Assembly: GCF_020515625.1 (NCBI RefSeq)
Contig: NZ_JAIWPJ010000002.1
Span: forward strand, 434,001 to 498,000
DNA length: 64,000 nucleotides
Reading direction: 5' to 3'
From: Natrinema amylolyticum
GTDB lineage: Archaea > Halobacteriota > Halobacteria > Halobacteriales > Natrialbaceae
The notes under the pieces were generated by a model that had not been told where the DNA came from, ran no database searches, and was given only the letters and a program-made list of their open reading frames with translations. The position numbers and the translations under genes were made by a program. Of this stretch, positions 33,869 to 42,023 are shown in pieces. Every line of letters starts with the position of its first letter. Position 1 is the stretch's first letter.

Positions 33869-34300
33869 TCATTCCCGAGCGACCAGCACCGAGGTAGTCA
33901 CCGACTCGAGAACGTCCTCCGTCGTGCTCCCGAAGAGTCGTTCTGTGAGGGTCGAATCCTCGCTTTCTCCGATCACGATGAGGTCGATCCCGTTATCGGC
34001 GCTATACTGAGGTATTGCGTCTTCTGGAAATCCTTCGAGAACGGCTCGTTCGGACGTGACTCCAGCCTCGTCGGCCATTTGCTCGGCCTGCTCGAGCGCC
34101 TCTTCCGCTTCCTCATCGAGTGCTTCGGTGAGGTCATCCGCGATGTCGCCAACGGCAGATGCGGACATCTCTGTCCCGACGTCTACAACGTGCAGGAGAT
34201 GCACCTCGGCACCCATACTCGACGCGATTTCCATCCCGTGATCCAGCGCTGTGACGCTCGCGTCAGAGCCATCCGTCGGGATAAGGACGTCGCGGTACAC
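33869..34300 (-). CDS. Universal stress protein, UspA family
   Basis: 143 residues from GTG 34300: YRDVLIPTDGSDASVTALDH, HLLHVVDVGTEMSASAV and a C-terminal IDLIVIGESEDSTLTERLFG followed by TSVLVARE. The ATP-binding loop G-x2-G-x9-G(S/T) is degenerate (GESEDSTLTERLFGSTTEDV), so nucleotide binding is uncertain. The GTG is 28 bp from an AT-rich box (34326-34330) and the longer open frame is not needed. It diverges from the first CNNM gene through a mirrored promoter. Confidence 0.87.
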   Translation of the reverse strand: MYRDVLIPTDGSDASVTALDHGMEIASSMGAEVHLLHVVDVGTEMSASAVGDIADDLTEALDEEAEEALEQAEQMADEAGVTSERAVLEGFPEDAIPQYSADNGIDLIVIGESEDSTLTERLFGSTTEDVLESVTTSVLVARE

Positions 34301-34322
34301 GTCAAAGCCCTCTTTCCTGAAC

Positions 34323-34368
34323 GGCAAAAAGCGTGCGCCTGTGTTAGACGGCCTCACGCTTTTTTGCC
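34323..34368. promoter_or_regulatory. Mirrored divergent promoter of uspA and CNNM genes
   Basis: GGCAAAAAGCGTG (34323-34335) and CACGCTTTTTTGCC (34355-34368) form an inverted repeat of 13 bp apart from one extra T, separated by 19 bp. Each A/T run lies about 27 bp before the start codon of its own gene (34300 leftward, 34393 rightward), so both boxes look like identical core promoters. Equal strength or shared control of the two genes is inferred. Confidence 0.55.
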
Positions 34369-34392
34369 TCAACGTCGATGGACCAATACCGA

Positions 34393-35499
34393 ATGCAAGC
34401 ACCCGAAATCCTCCTTCGTCTCGTCGCGGGTGCCGCGTTGATTCTCGCCAACGGGTTTTTCGTCACTATCGAGTTCGCGCTAACTCGCGCCCGACAGTAT
34501 TCCGAAGCCGAGTTCATGGAACCCGGTCTCGAACGCGCGTGGGAGATGACCGAGGACCTCGAAATCTATCTCACCGGGTGTCAGGTCGGCATCACCGCCG
34601 CTAGCATCGCACTGGGTATCGTCGCCGAACCCGCACTCGCAGCGCTGTTCGAGCCGTTGTTCGGCGGGACGGTTCTCGCGTCGATCGGCGCGGGCGTGAT
34701 CTTGGCGTACATCATCGTGAGCCTGGTACACAAGGTCTATGGCGAACAGGCCCCCACCTACCTCGGCGTCGAGCGCTCGAAACAGGTCTGCCGCTACGGC
34801 GCGACGCCGCTGTATTGGTTCACGTGGGTCATTCGACCGATTCTCCGCGTCGGTGACTGGGTGGCGAAAGGGACGCTTTCGCTGTTTGGCGTCGAGATGA
34901 CCGGTGCGTGGCTCGAATCCGACGGCGAGGATATCGAGGGGCGTGCGGACCTCCACCGACAGCTCGGGTCGATACTTGACGACAGCGAGGTTTCCGAAGA
35001 GCGTCGTCAGGAAGTGATGAACGCGTTGGTGGTCGAGGAAATCCCCATCCGTGACACCATGGTGCCGCGTGAGGAGATCGTCACGCTCTCGACCAACAAT
35101 ACCCCTGAGGAAAACCTCGCGGTCATCGAGGAGCATCCACATCTCCGCTTTCCGCTGGTCGGCGAGGACATTGACGATTTCCAAGGGGTCGTTTACCTCG
35201 CGGCGGTCACAAACCAGTTCGAGGCGTTCAAAAACGGCGACATCGACATCGAAGACCTCGCCGAGCCACCGATGACGCTGCCGGCCGACGAGGAAATCAG
35301 CAACGCTATCGACCGCTTCCAGACGGAAAATCAGGAGCTCGCGCTCGTCACTGAGGAGGGACGGGTCGTCGGCCTGCTAACCTCGACGGACGCCTTCGAG
35401 GAAGTGATGGGCGAACTCGAGGACCCAATTGACGCCTACCAGCGCGAACAACGCGGGGACGACGCATCGGGACTAGACTCCCAGAGCGACCCGGCTTGA
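34393..35499 (+). CDS. CNNM/CorC-type DUF21-CBS membrane protein, copy 1
   Basis: 368 residues. DUF21 domain with an N-terminal helix (LVAGAALILANGFFVTIEFA), ALTRARQYSEAEF and two more helix groups, then a CBS pair (about residues 205-330: DTMVPREEIVTLSTNN, LRFPLVGEDIDDFQGVVYL, LALVTEEGRVVGLLTSTDAF). Family members transport or sense Mg2+/Co2+ and Na+. The ATG at 34393 aligns with the start of the tandem paralog and with the promoter spacing; ATG 34378 is the alternative. Confidence 0.88.
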   Translation: MQAPEILLRLVAGAALILANGFFVTIEFALTRARQYSEAEFMEPGLERAWEMTEDLEIYLTGCQVGITAASIALGIVAEPALAALFEPLFGGTVLASIGAGVILAYIIVSLVHKVYGEQAPTYLGVERSKQVCRYGATPLYWFTWVIRPILRVGDWVAKGTLSLFGVEMTGAWLESDGEDIEGRADLHRQLGSILDDSEVSEERRQEVMNALVVEEIPIRDTMVPREEIVTLSTNNTPEENLAVIEEHPHLRFPLVGEDIDDFQGVVYLAAVTNQFEAFKNGDIDIEDLAEPPMTLPADEEISNAIDRFQTENQELALVTEEGRVVGLLTSTDAFEEVMGELEDPIDAYQREQRGDDASGLDSQSDPA

Positions 35500-35594
35500 G
35501 ACATCTCGTGAGGATAAGATCCGTCGTAGCGCGAAGAATCGGTTTGCAGACAAGCCGTTTATCCGTGTTGCTACTCGTATAACTTGGTATGCCG

Positions 35595-36692
35595 ATGACC
35601 GCGCTCGAAGCCTCCATCAGGCTTATCGCCGGTCTATTACTCATTCTCGCCAACGGGTTTTTCGTCGCCATCGAGTTCGCGCTAACCCGCGCCCGACAGT
35701 ATTCCGAAGCGGAGTTCGTGGAACCCGGAAGAACCGCTCTCGAACGCGCGTGGGAGATGACTCAGAATTTGGAGATCTATTTGACCAGTTGCCAGATCGG
35801 GATTACGTTCTCGAGCATCGCGGTCGGTATCGTCGCCGAACCCGCGCTCACGGCCATCTTCGAACCGCTGTTCGGTGGGACGGTTCTCGCATCGGTCGGC
35901 GCAGGGGCCATCCTCGCGTTTCTCATCGTCAACCTCGTCCATCTGACCCACGGCGAGCAGACCCCTACCTATCTCGGCGTTGAGCGCTCGAAACTGGTCT
36001 GTCGGTACTGTGCGACGCCGCTGTACTGGTGGACGCGAGCCATCTGGCCGATCATCAAGTTTGGAGACGGGGCGGCGAAATGGACGCTTTCGCTGTTCGG
36101 CGTCGAGATGACCGGCGCGTGGCTCGAAACCGAAGCCGACGTCATGCAGGGGCGTGCGGGCCTCTACAAGCGCTTCGGCTCGGCTCTCGAAGAGGGAGAA
36201 CTCTCCGAGGAACGCCGGCAGGAGGTCATGAACGCGCTGGCCGTTGGCGAAATCCCGGTCGAGGTGATCATGGTTCCGCGCGAGGAGATCATCGCGCTCT
36301 CGACCGAGAACACCCCCGAGGAGAACCTCGAGCTCATCGAGAAACACTCCCATTCTCGCTACCCCGTGGTCGGCGAGGACATGGACGACTTCCGCGGCAT
36401 CGTCTATCTCCCGACGATCACGAACCATTTCGAGGAACTCATGAGCGGTGACATCGGCATCGAAGATATCGCCGCGTCGCCGATGACGCTCCCGGCCAAG
36501 GAGGAAATCAACGACGCCATTGATCGCTTCCAGACGGAAAATCAGGAGCTCGCCCTCGTCACTAAGGGCGGCGAGATCGTTGGTCTCCTGACCTCGACGG
36601 GCGCCTTCGAGGAGGTCATGGGCGACCTCGAAGATCCGATAGACGAGCGGGCCGGACGCGCGCGCCGCGGTGCGGACCCGACCGGGACCTGA
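35595..36692 (+). CDS. CNNM/CorC-type DUF21-CBS membrane protein, copy 2
   Basis: 365 residues with the same layout as the preceding gene: MTALEASIRLIAGLLLILAN, LTRARQYSEAEF, TYLGVERSK, VSLFGVEMTG-like middle (LSLFGVEMTGAWLE), CBS pair ending AFEEVMGDLEDPID. Many stretches are identical to copy 1 at protein level, so the pair arose by tandem duplication. The genes are separated by 95 bp with its own TATA-like box (gtttat, near 35557). ATG 35589 is two codons upstream. The C-terminal tail differs, rich in Arg. Confidence 0.88.
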   Translation: MTALEASIRLIAGLLLILANGFFVAIEFALTRARQYSEAEFVEPGRTALERAWEMTQNLEIYLTSCQIGITFSSIAVGIVAEPALTAIFEPLFGGTVLASVGAGAILAFLIVNLVHLTHGEQTPTYLGVERSKLVCRYCATPLYWWTRAIWPIIKFGDGAAKWTLSLFGVEMTGAWLETEADVMQGRAGLYKRFGSALEEGELSEERRQEVMNALAVGEIPVEVIMVPREEIIALSTENTPEENLELIEKHSHSRYPVVGEDMDDFRGIVYLPTITNHFEELMSGDIGIEDIAASPMTLPAKEEINDAIDRFQTENQELALVTKGGEIVGLLTSTGAFEEVMGDLEDPIDERAGRARRGADPTGT

Positions 36693-36749
36693 AACGACCT
36701 GACGTCTCGTTCAGGCGATCGTAGTGGGTTCTGTCTGGTTATCGGTGTC

Positions 36750-37187
36750 TTGGCGGTGCCCCTCGGCGATCAGCCGCTCGACGAAGCGCTGGAGTACCTT
36801 TCCGGTCGTCGGGGTCGGACCTTCGAGCAGTTACGGATCAATCTGAACCACCACCCCGCCACTGAGACGATAGTCGTCAGACCGACTTGCGACCAGAAAT
36901 TCGTCGCTCACTTCGATACGCAGATCCTGGTCGATGGATTCGTCGACGCGGACGAAGCCAGTCTCGAGATCAACTGGTGGACACATCCGGCCAGGATCGA
37001 CGACCAGTTCAAATTCCACTACGTCGAGTCGTCGGGCTACGGTTGCGGCTGGCACCGACAACCGCATCCGGAAGAGTCGGACATCCCGTTCGACCACTTC
37101 CAGCAGCGGGCCTCGCCGGAGAGCAACTACCAGTCCCAGGGCGTCGACTTTCTAGAAGCCACTCCCGTCGGACTACCGTGGAAGTGA
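36750..37187 (+). CDS. Hypothetical protein, TumE-like in appearance
   Basis: About 145 residues; first codons are TTG at 36750 or GTG at 36756, so the N-terminus may be truncated or differently placed. The body is beta-rich: ATETIVVRPTC, SLEINWWTHP, QFKFHYVESSGYGCGWHRQP and PFDHFQQRASPESNYQ. The aromatic, His-rich end recalls TumE-type (DUF6516) toxins only loosely. No partner gene on the same strand. Not identified. Confidence 0.55.
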   Translation: MAVPLGDQPLDEALEYLSGRRGRTFEQLRINLNHHPATETIVVRPTCDQKFVAHFDTQILVDGFVDADEASLEINWWTHPARIDDQFKFHYVESSGYGCGWHRQPHPEESDIPFDHFQQRASPESNYQSQGVDFLEATPVGLPWK

Positions 37188-37275
37188 CGCGAACGCGACT
37201 TTCGAGGATCATCCGATCTCGGTACGATCATAATACGGGATTTTAGGATTCGCTGGCAACCCCGCCGTAAATATC

Positions 37276-37377
37276 TTAGTGACGGTCTGTGTTGCGTCGC
37301 CCGATGAACCGCAGCAATCGCTCATAAACCACATCAGGTGTCACGTCCTCGAGTTCGTCGTCGGTCGAAGGCGTCAT
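37276..37377 (-). CDS. 33-residue ORF, uncertain
   Basis: ATG 37377 to TAA 37276 encodes MTPSTDDELEDVTPDVVYER then LLRFIGRRNTDRH, acidic first, basic last, with haloarchaeal codons. A TATA-like box (minus strand, 37409-37417) lies about 35 bp upstream. It may be a real small protein or the surviving N-terminus of a longer one. The rest of 37188-37652 shows no gene. Confidence 0.35.
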   Translation of the reverse strand: MTPSTDDELEDVTPDVVYERLLRFIGRRNTDRH

Positions 37378-37652
37378 AGAACGCTTCCCACAGTGTTAGT
37401 TACGGCCCCTTATACAGCGAACATACTGATGAGTAGGTTTGCGAATTGAACGGTGGCACTCCTGTCAATTACCGGTGGTATTGACAGAGCTGTGCTGAAT
37501 ACATAGCGCGAATGTCGCACGAGATTCGGCGCGATTTACGACGGTAGTGATCGCTCAGTACAGCGTGAGTAGTTTTCAATACATGTGTAGCATAGCGCAA
37601 GCATAGATCTTACCACTTTAAGGGAGTGCCTGTTCGGTGGAGGGATCCTGTT

Positions 37653-38204
37653 ATGCCAGAGAAACAGAGGAATCTAGTCCTCAGTAATTCGGACGATTCG
37701 CGTCGATCCTTCATGAAGAAGGGTGCGCTCGCGACAGGCGCACTTGCCCTCGGTGCATCGGGAACTGCGATGGCGCAGGAAGACGACGGAGTCTTCGGCG
37801 ATCTTGACGACGCCTGGAAAGCGCTCATTCAGGTCGATAACTTCCATCCGAACGCCCGGTTCACGTTCGTCTCAGGGGTTATCGAGTGGTCGCCGAACTA
37901 CGGCGATGTGCAGGACAGCTGGTTCTCGGACTACAACACATATCAGATTCGGTGGCTCAATACCGACGAGGTCGTTCCGTTGTATGTCGCACACGACGCA
38001 AATATCGGCGAGTATGACGAAGAGCTTGGATTCATCCCCGACGCCGACGATGATCAGAACCAACCGCAGTTGTTCGAGATGAACCAAGAATGGACTCCAT
38101 TTAGCGACAACAACCGGCTCATCACCGTCAACGCCAGTCCGGTTAGCGAGGACGAGGAAGACAATATTCTCGACACAGAAGACTGGTGGCAAAATACTGA
38201 GTAG
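37653..38204 (+). CDS. Tat-exported acidic protein of unknown function
   Basis: 183 residues from ATG 37653. Signal: RRSFMKKGALATGALALGAS with Ala-x-Ala cleavage near AMAQ. The mature part is acidic and aromatic-rich (DNFHPNARFTFVSGVIEWSP, SDYNTYQIRWLNTDEVVPLY, DADDDQNQPQLFEMNQEW). Haloarchaeal homologues are sometimes labelled calcium-binding, which I cannot confirm; a DADDDQN stretch is the only candidate site. A TATA-like ctttaag (near 37616) is well placed. Island cargo. Confidence 0.75.
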   Translation: MPEKQRNLVLSNSDDSRRSFMKKGALATGALALGASGTAMAQEDDGVFGDLDDAWKALIQVDNFHPNARFTFVSGVIEWSPNYGDVQDSWFSDYNTYQIRWLNTDEVVPLYVAHDANIGEYDEELGFIPDADDDQNQPQLFEMNQEWTPFSDNNRLITVNASPVSEDEEDNILDTEDWWQNTE

Positions 38205-38423
38205 GCATTGCGGTGTCACCCGCCTCAGCGACGGAATTGAAGCTAATTTTCTAATTTCTTCGGCTTAGCTGACAGCGTACGCAATTGGCGTTACGTACAT
38301 GTGCGTACTGAGCAGAATTGTCTTTGAAGCAGCGGTCCATTCACGGATCATTCGTTATTGCCCATTCGTGGCTCATCTCGACATCAATCGCATCGGGAGT
38401 CCATCTCACGTGCCTCAGTCCCA

Positions 38424-39131
38424 CTATTTTTCGGCGACGAGCATCGTTGTGTACTTTCTCGTCTCAAACTCCGTCACCGAGAACCCATAGCGCCTGAGTG
38501 GCGAAGATACCTCCTCTACCTCAATACCGCGCTCGTCGTGTACCTCGCAGAAGATCGTCCGACACTGCTGTTTGGACAGTGTGCGTTTGAGTCCGTTCAA
38601 CACTGCCGCTTCGTGTCCCTCGACGTCGATCTTGACGAGAGTGGGAGTGGGGAGGTCGGCGTCGTCGACGAAATCGTCCACCCGTCGGAGAGTGGCCTCG
38701 ATACTACCGTCATCCGACACAGCGGTTTGCCCGTGTTCCCACGGTGCTTCGAGGCGTCCGGTGCCGTTTTCGTCCGACAGAGCGACTTCGAATACTGACG
38801 GCTCGACCCCGTTGCGTCGCAACGTTTCCCAACACTTCGCTGCCGTCGATTCGTTCGGTTCGAACGAGTGGACCGTCGCCCTGGTGTGCGTGGCGACCGC
38901 GGCGGAGACCACCCCGAGGTTCGCCCCGATGTCGAAGAAGACATCGTCCGAGCTGGCGCGTGAACACAGCTCGGTGATCAGGCTCGATTCCGATCCGACC
39001 CGGTTCAACTCTACGTAGTCGCCATACTCTATTTGCACAGCTGAGACACTACCACGAGAAAACGACAGTTCCCGCTCAGACGGCTGGAACCGCATGAACA
39101 CCCATCTCCGGAGGTCCCTGAGCTGCTGCAC
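38424..39131 (-). CDS. FkbM-family methyltransferase
   Basis: 235 residues from GTG 39131. SAM site DVFFDIGANLGVVSAAVA, then HSFEPNESTAAKCWETL, VALSDENGTGRL and the FkbM hallmark LVKIDVEGHEAAVLNGL. FkbM enzymes O-methylate sugars or other small or polymer-bound hydroxyls; in islands they often modify surface glycans. A TATA-like box (ctatatc, minus strand, 39155-39161) is 27 bp before the GTG. A CTGCTG-ca-CAGCAG palindrome (39123-39136) covers the start codon. Confidence 0.88.
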   Translation of the reverse strand: MQQLRDLRRWVFMRFQPSERELSFSRGSVSAVQIEYGDYVELNRVGSESSLITELCSRASSDDVFFDIGANLGVVSAAVATHTRATVHSFEPNESTAAKCWETLRRNGVEPSVFEVALSDENGTGRLEAPWEHGQTAVSDDGSIEATLRRVDDFVDDADLPTPTLVKIDVEGHEAAVLNGLKRTLSKQQCRTIFCEVHDERGIEVEEVSSPLRRYGFSVTEFETRKYTTMLVAEK

Positions 39132-39179
39132 AGCAGACAGTTATGATCAACTGATATAGTGATTATGCCTGATAGAAAC

Positions 39180-39275
39180 ATGGATTCGAATGAACGACCA
39201 CCGTTCCTCGTTGTCGGCCCGACGGGAACAGTGTGGAGCGTCTGCCTGCCGGTTCTTGTTGTCGTCCACTACTAA
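39180..39275 (+). CDS. 31-residue hydrophobic ORF, uncertain
   Basis: ATG 39180 to TAA 39273-39275 gives MDSNERPPFLVVGPTGTVWS then VCLPVLVVVHY. It uses the same AT-rich box as the FkbM gene, in the other direction, 27 bp upstream. Could be a tiny membrane peptide or chance. Confidence 0.3.
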   Translation: MDSNERPPFLVVGPTGTVWSVCLPVLVVVHY

Positions 39276-40256
39276 CTATTGAATTGCTGTAAGTCGTTCA
39301 GTCATCTCTGTCTCAATCCACCTCGCAACTTCCTCGGGTGAGTCGTCGGAGGAGTCGACGACTTTGTCGAAGTATCCAGCCGTCCCGAGGAACAGAACTG
39401 CATCGTAGATCGGTGCACGATCATCGAGGCCGGCTGGCAAGGAACCCGCGCGTTGTCGGTACCCTTCGTGAAGTGCGCGTACGAGTTGCTCGTCGTCTCC
39501 ACGATCCACCGATTCGAGTAACCGCTTTTGTGCTTTATGAAGCTCCCTGGCGGGATCGCCAATATGCGCAATTTCCCAATCGATGAAACCGAACGTCGTT
39601 TCGCTTCGACAGATGTTTGGCATCGCCGGATCGCCGTGAACGAGAGTCGCTGGTGCGAGGTCAAGACGTTCGTGATTTGTGTTGACGGCCTCGACCACTT
39701 CGTCGAAGTAATGTTCGAAGCGATCTGCCGACGCTAATTCTCGCATCATCTCGATTCGTTCGACGAGGATGGTGGTCCACGATCCGGTGTCTACCACAAA
39801 TCCGTCTGCATCACCATCTACGATGTGCCCGTGGTGATCGAATTTTTGGGAGTGTACCTCAGCGATGGCACCCCCAACTTGTCGCAGGACAGTTGTCCGT
39901 TCAGTCCTGCTCAATTCTTCCCATTGAGATGCGAGAGTCCGCTCACACATCGGTGCTGTAGCGAGATACGGCGGTTCACTGGTCGCATCGCTTGCAACCA
40001 CCGTTGGCACGTCCACGTCACAGCATGTGTCGACGTAGTCGATAACGGCACACTCCCGGGTGATTCTGGACCCATCGTCATCTCTGGCGACCTTTAGAAA
40101 CGCCGATCGACCGTCGGCGAACTCGACACGAACTGTCTCGTTTAGGTCGTTCCAAGACAGTCCCGCGGGACGCACCGCCTCGATCTCTCGCTCGGGGAAC
40201 GCATAGGTGAGACCTGCCGTGATATCTTCGTCTGTCGTATTATTTTCGTTCATCAC
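39276..40256 (-). CDS. Aminoglycoside phosphotransferase-like kinase (APH family)
   Basis: 326 residues. Kinase-like fold: nucleotide-binding strands with SAFLKVARDDDGSRITRECA, catalytic loop ATLVHGDPAMPNICRSE (H-G-D-x4-N) and metal motif FGFIDWEIAHIGDPARE. APH proteins phosphorylate aminoglycosides, choline, homoserine or sugars; antibiotic resistance is not implied for an archaeon. First ATG at 40256, second one codon later. Last intact gene of the island. Confidence 0.85.
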   Translation of the reverse strand: MMNENNTTDEDITAGLTYAFPEREIEAVRPAGLSWNDLNETVRVEFADGRSAFLKVARDDDGSRITRECAVIDYVDTCCDVDVPTVVASDATSEPPYLATAPMCERTLASQWEELSRTERTTVLRQVGGAIAEVHSQKFDHHGHIVDGDADGFVVDTGSWTTILVERIEMMRELASADRFEHYFDEVVEAVNTNHERLDLAPATLVHGDPAMPNICRSETTFGFIDWEIAHIGDPARELHKAQKRLLESVDRGDDEQLVRALHEGYRQRAGSLPAGLDDRAPIYDAVLFLGTAGYFDKVVDSSDDSPEEVARWIETEMTERLTAIQ

Positions 40257-40447
40257 TAGTTTACTCCGTGCTTCATCGACTGGATACCGAGAACACTCTG
40301 CCCGGGAGTTCGGATACTCTGCTGTACTGTTGGATCGGTCGTCGGTTGGCGGCTATTCATATTGATTCTTGATTGTTGGTAAGGCCTACTGTGGATGTTA
40401 ATCAGGATGCTTTGAGACGACGAGTTGGAGTGTAACATGAATTCCAC

Positions 40448-40700
40448 ATGTACTTCGGAACTGCGACTGACAGTGCTGCGGCGCAGATGGTGCTCCGAAG
40501 TCTGGACGCATCAGTCCAGTAGTTAAGGAGGTACGAAGAGGACCCTCTCTCGAATCTGTGGTTCTACGTGACCGTTGCTGTCCAGGTATGGATGCAGCAT
40601 CGCTATGGTACCATCCCGAATGCCATCGAGGGACTTCCGTCTTGGTTGGTGCCTCTTGATACGTGAGGACGACCTCGTCTTCCTCACAAAGGGAGGTCTC
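40448..40700 (+). pseudogene. Unidentified decayed reading frame near the island end
   Basis: One frame reads MYFGTATDSAAAQMVLRSLD to a TAG at 40520, continues RYEEDPLSNLWFYVTVAVQV and WMQHRYGTIPNAIEGLPSWL to a TGA near 40663; the next frame continues REDDLVFLTKGGLLLSEHPV. Coherent protein-like sequence across stops suggests a dead gene. Family not recognised (a transposase end is one guess). The rest of 40257-40930 has no gene. Confidence 0.3.
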
Positions 40701-40930
40701 CTGCTAAGTGAGCATCCTGTACTTACCGAATCTAATGATAAGGTAGCAAGTGTCTGCCAACCATTCTTTGACACCCTCCGTCGGTCGGGAAATAAGGATC
40801 AGCGATCATGTACTCTGCCTCCGCGTTCGGGTAATCGTTCGGATCAATTGCTGAGTTCTCCCGTAGCGGTGAGAGATCGCGACCGACTGAAAACGGCGGT
40901 AGACCGGACGGTACGTGTTACGGATGTAAG

Positions 40931-40972
40931 CTTCCAAGCTCATGGCCCGGGTTCAAATCCCGGTCCGCGCAT
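40931..40972 (+). repeat. attR: attR: 42-bp copy of the tRNA-Gly 3' part
   Basis: Exact repeat of 27744-27785. No tRNA 5' half precedes it, so this is the displaced 3' end left by integration. It marks the right boundary of the island. Confidence 0.93.
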
Positions 40973-41006
40973 TGCTGTCGCGAGCAAGCCCGCGAGCGAC
41001 AGCAAT
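40971..41006. terminator. 11-bp inverted repeat at the attR border
   Basis: ATTGCTGTCGC (40971-40981) and GCGACAGCAAT (40996-41006) are perfectly complementary with a 14-base loop. It starts on the last two bases of attR. It may be a terminator or part of the integrase recognition region; the former is a guess from shape. The following 41007-41252 has no gene apart from a tRNA relic. Confidence 0.4.
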
Positions 41007-41067
41007 TAGAAAAGGGATTTGAATTATACCGAGGTTCTGCGAACGAAGTGAGCAGGTTCTCGGGAGT

Positions 41068-41089
41068 GGTTCAAATCCCGGTCCGAGCA
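41068..41089 (+). repeat. Second tRNA-Gly T-arm relic
   Basis: GGTTCAAATCCCGGTCCG (41068-41085) followed by a-GCA is the last 22 bases of tRNA-Gly with one change. It lies 96 bp after attR and has no tRNA body, so it is probably the end of an earlier integration. Confidence 0.6.
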
Positions 41090-41252
41090 CTTCTCACGCC
41101 TTCTCTCGTCGATTTTCGGTTTATAGAGACAACCCCATCGGTTCCATCTGTTGCGTCCACATGAGAGACGTGATGTATATGAATAATCAACGGAAAGGCT
41201 TTCGAGGAGATCGAATCCCAGTACTAGTCACTGCAAAGAGAACGTTCTCTCT

Positions 41253-42023
41253 TCAGACCGCCTCGACGCGCTCGAATAGCGTCGCACCGATCGCGACCAT
41301 CACCGCTGAGGAGACGACGAGCGCGCCGAAATCGAGCCAGACGGAGAACGACGACGTGCCAACCAGTACGCCGCGCAGGCCGTCGACGCCGTAGGTCAAC
41401 GGGTTCGCGTACGCCAGATACCGCACCGAACTCGGGAGTCCCTCGAGCGGGTACAGCGCTCCGGAGAGGAAAAAGAGTGGGAAGATGACGAACTGGACAA
41501 TCAGGCCGAACCCCTCGCTGTCGCTGAACTGTGAGGCGAGCGCGATTCCGAAGCCGACGAACGTGATCGCGAGCAGCGCGAGGAAGACGACGGCGATCGG
41601 CAGCGAGAGCAGGCTCACGGGGGCGAACCCGAGCGGAATCGACAGTCCGAGGATCGACAGCGCCTGGACGAGCGCCGTCGTCGATCCGCCCGCGATCCGG
41701 CCGAGGACGATCGACGTGCGGCTCACGGGGGCCACGAGGATCTCTTTTAATAAGCCGACCTCCTGATCCGCGAGGATCGAGAGCCCGGCGAACGAGGCCC
41801 CGAACAGCATGGTGAAGCCGACGATCCCGGGCACGAGGTACTGCAGATAGTCGACGTCCTCGGGGAGGCCGGGGATCGCCGCGCCCGAAAACCCGAACCC
41901 CATGAAGACGAGAAACAGCAGCGGCATCGCCAGCGAGCCCACGATCCGCGACGGCGTCCGGAGGAACCGCTTGGTGTCGCGCAGCCAGAGCCCGTAGATC
42001 GCTTGCCAGTCGAGGACGTTCAT
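41253..42023 (-). CDS. ABC-2 type transporter permease (DrrB-like)
   Basis: 256 residues, six membrane helices, with the ABC-2 permease pattern: RDTKRFLRTPSRIVGSLAMP, LFGASFAGLSILADQEVGLL, KEILVAPVSRTSIVLGRI and the late FPLFFLSGALYPLEGLP. It forms an exporter with the ATPase encoded upstream, overlapping by four bases. DrrAB-type pumps export drugs, lipids or polyketides; substrate unknown. Confidence 0.9.
   Translation of the reverse strand: MNVLDWQAIYGLWLRDTKRFLRTPSRIVGSLAMPLLFLVFMGFGFSGAAIPGLPEDVDYLQYLVPGIVGFTMLFGASFAGLSILADQEVGLLKEILVAPVSRTSIVLGRIAGGSTTALVQALSILGLSIPLGFAPVSLLSLPIAVVFLALLAITFVGFGIALASQFSDSEGFGLIVQFVIFPLFFLSGALYPLEGLPSSVRYLAYANPLTYGVDGLRGVLVGTSSFSVWLDFGALVVSSAVMVAIGATLFERVEAV

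Larger units (their letters stand above)
27744..40972 (+). mobile_element. Integrated genomic island at tRNA-Gly (about 13.2 kb)
   Basis: Bounded by perfect 42-bp repeats of the tRNA-Gly 3' part, with a tyrosine integrase as first gene. Cargo in order: relics of a PhiH1-type repressor and UspA, CaCA exchanger, ZIP transporter, AbrB relic, 4TM protein, UspA, two CNNM proteins, a hypothetical, a Tat-exported protein, FkbM methyltransferase, APH-like kinase, and a decayed gene. Base composition is visibly lower in G+C than the flanks. No replication or structural virus genes are seen, so it is a cargo island whose mobility depends on the integrase or helpers. Confidence 0.88.

Noticed and set aside
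40931-40972. A second functional tRNA-Gly gene
   Set aside because: Only the 3' part is present; the D arm and 5' acceptor strand are missing, so it is an att site.
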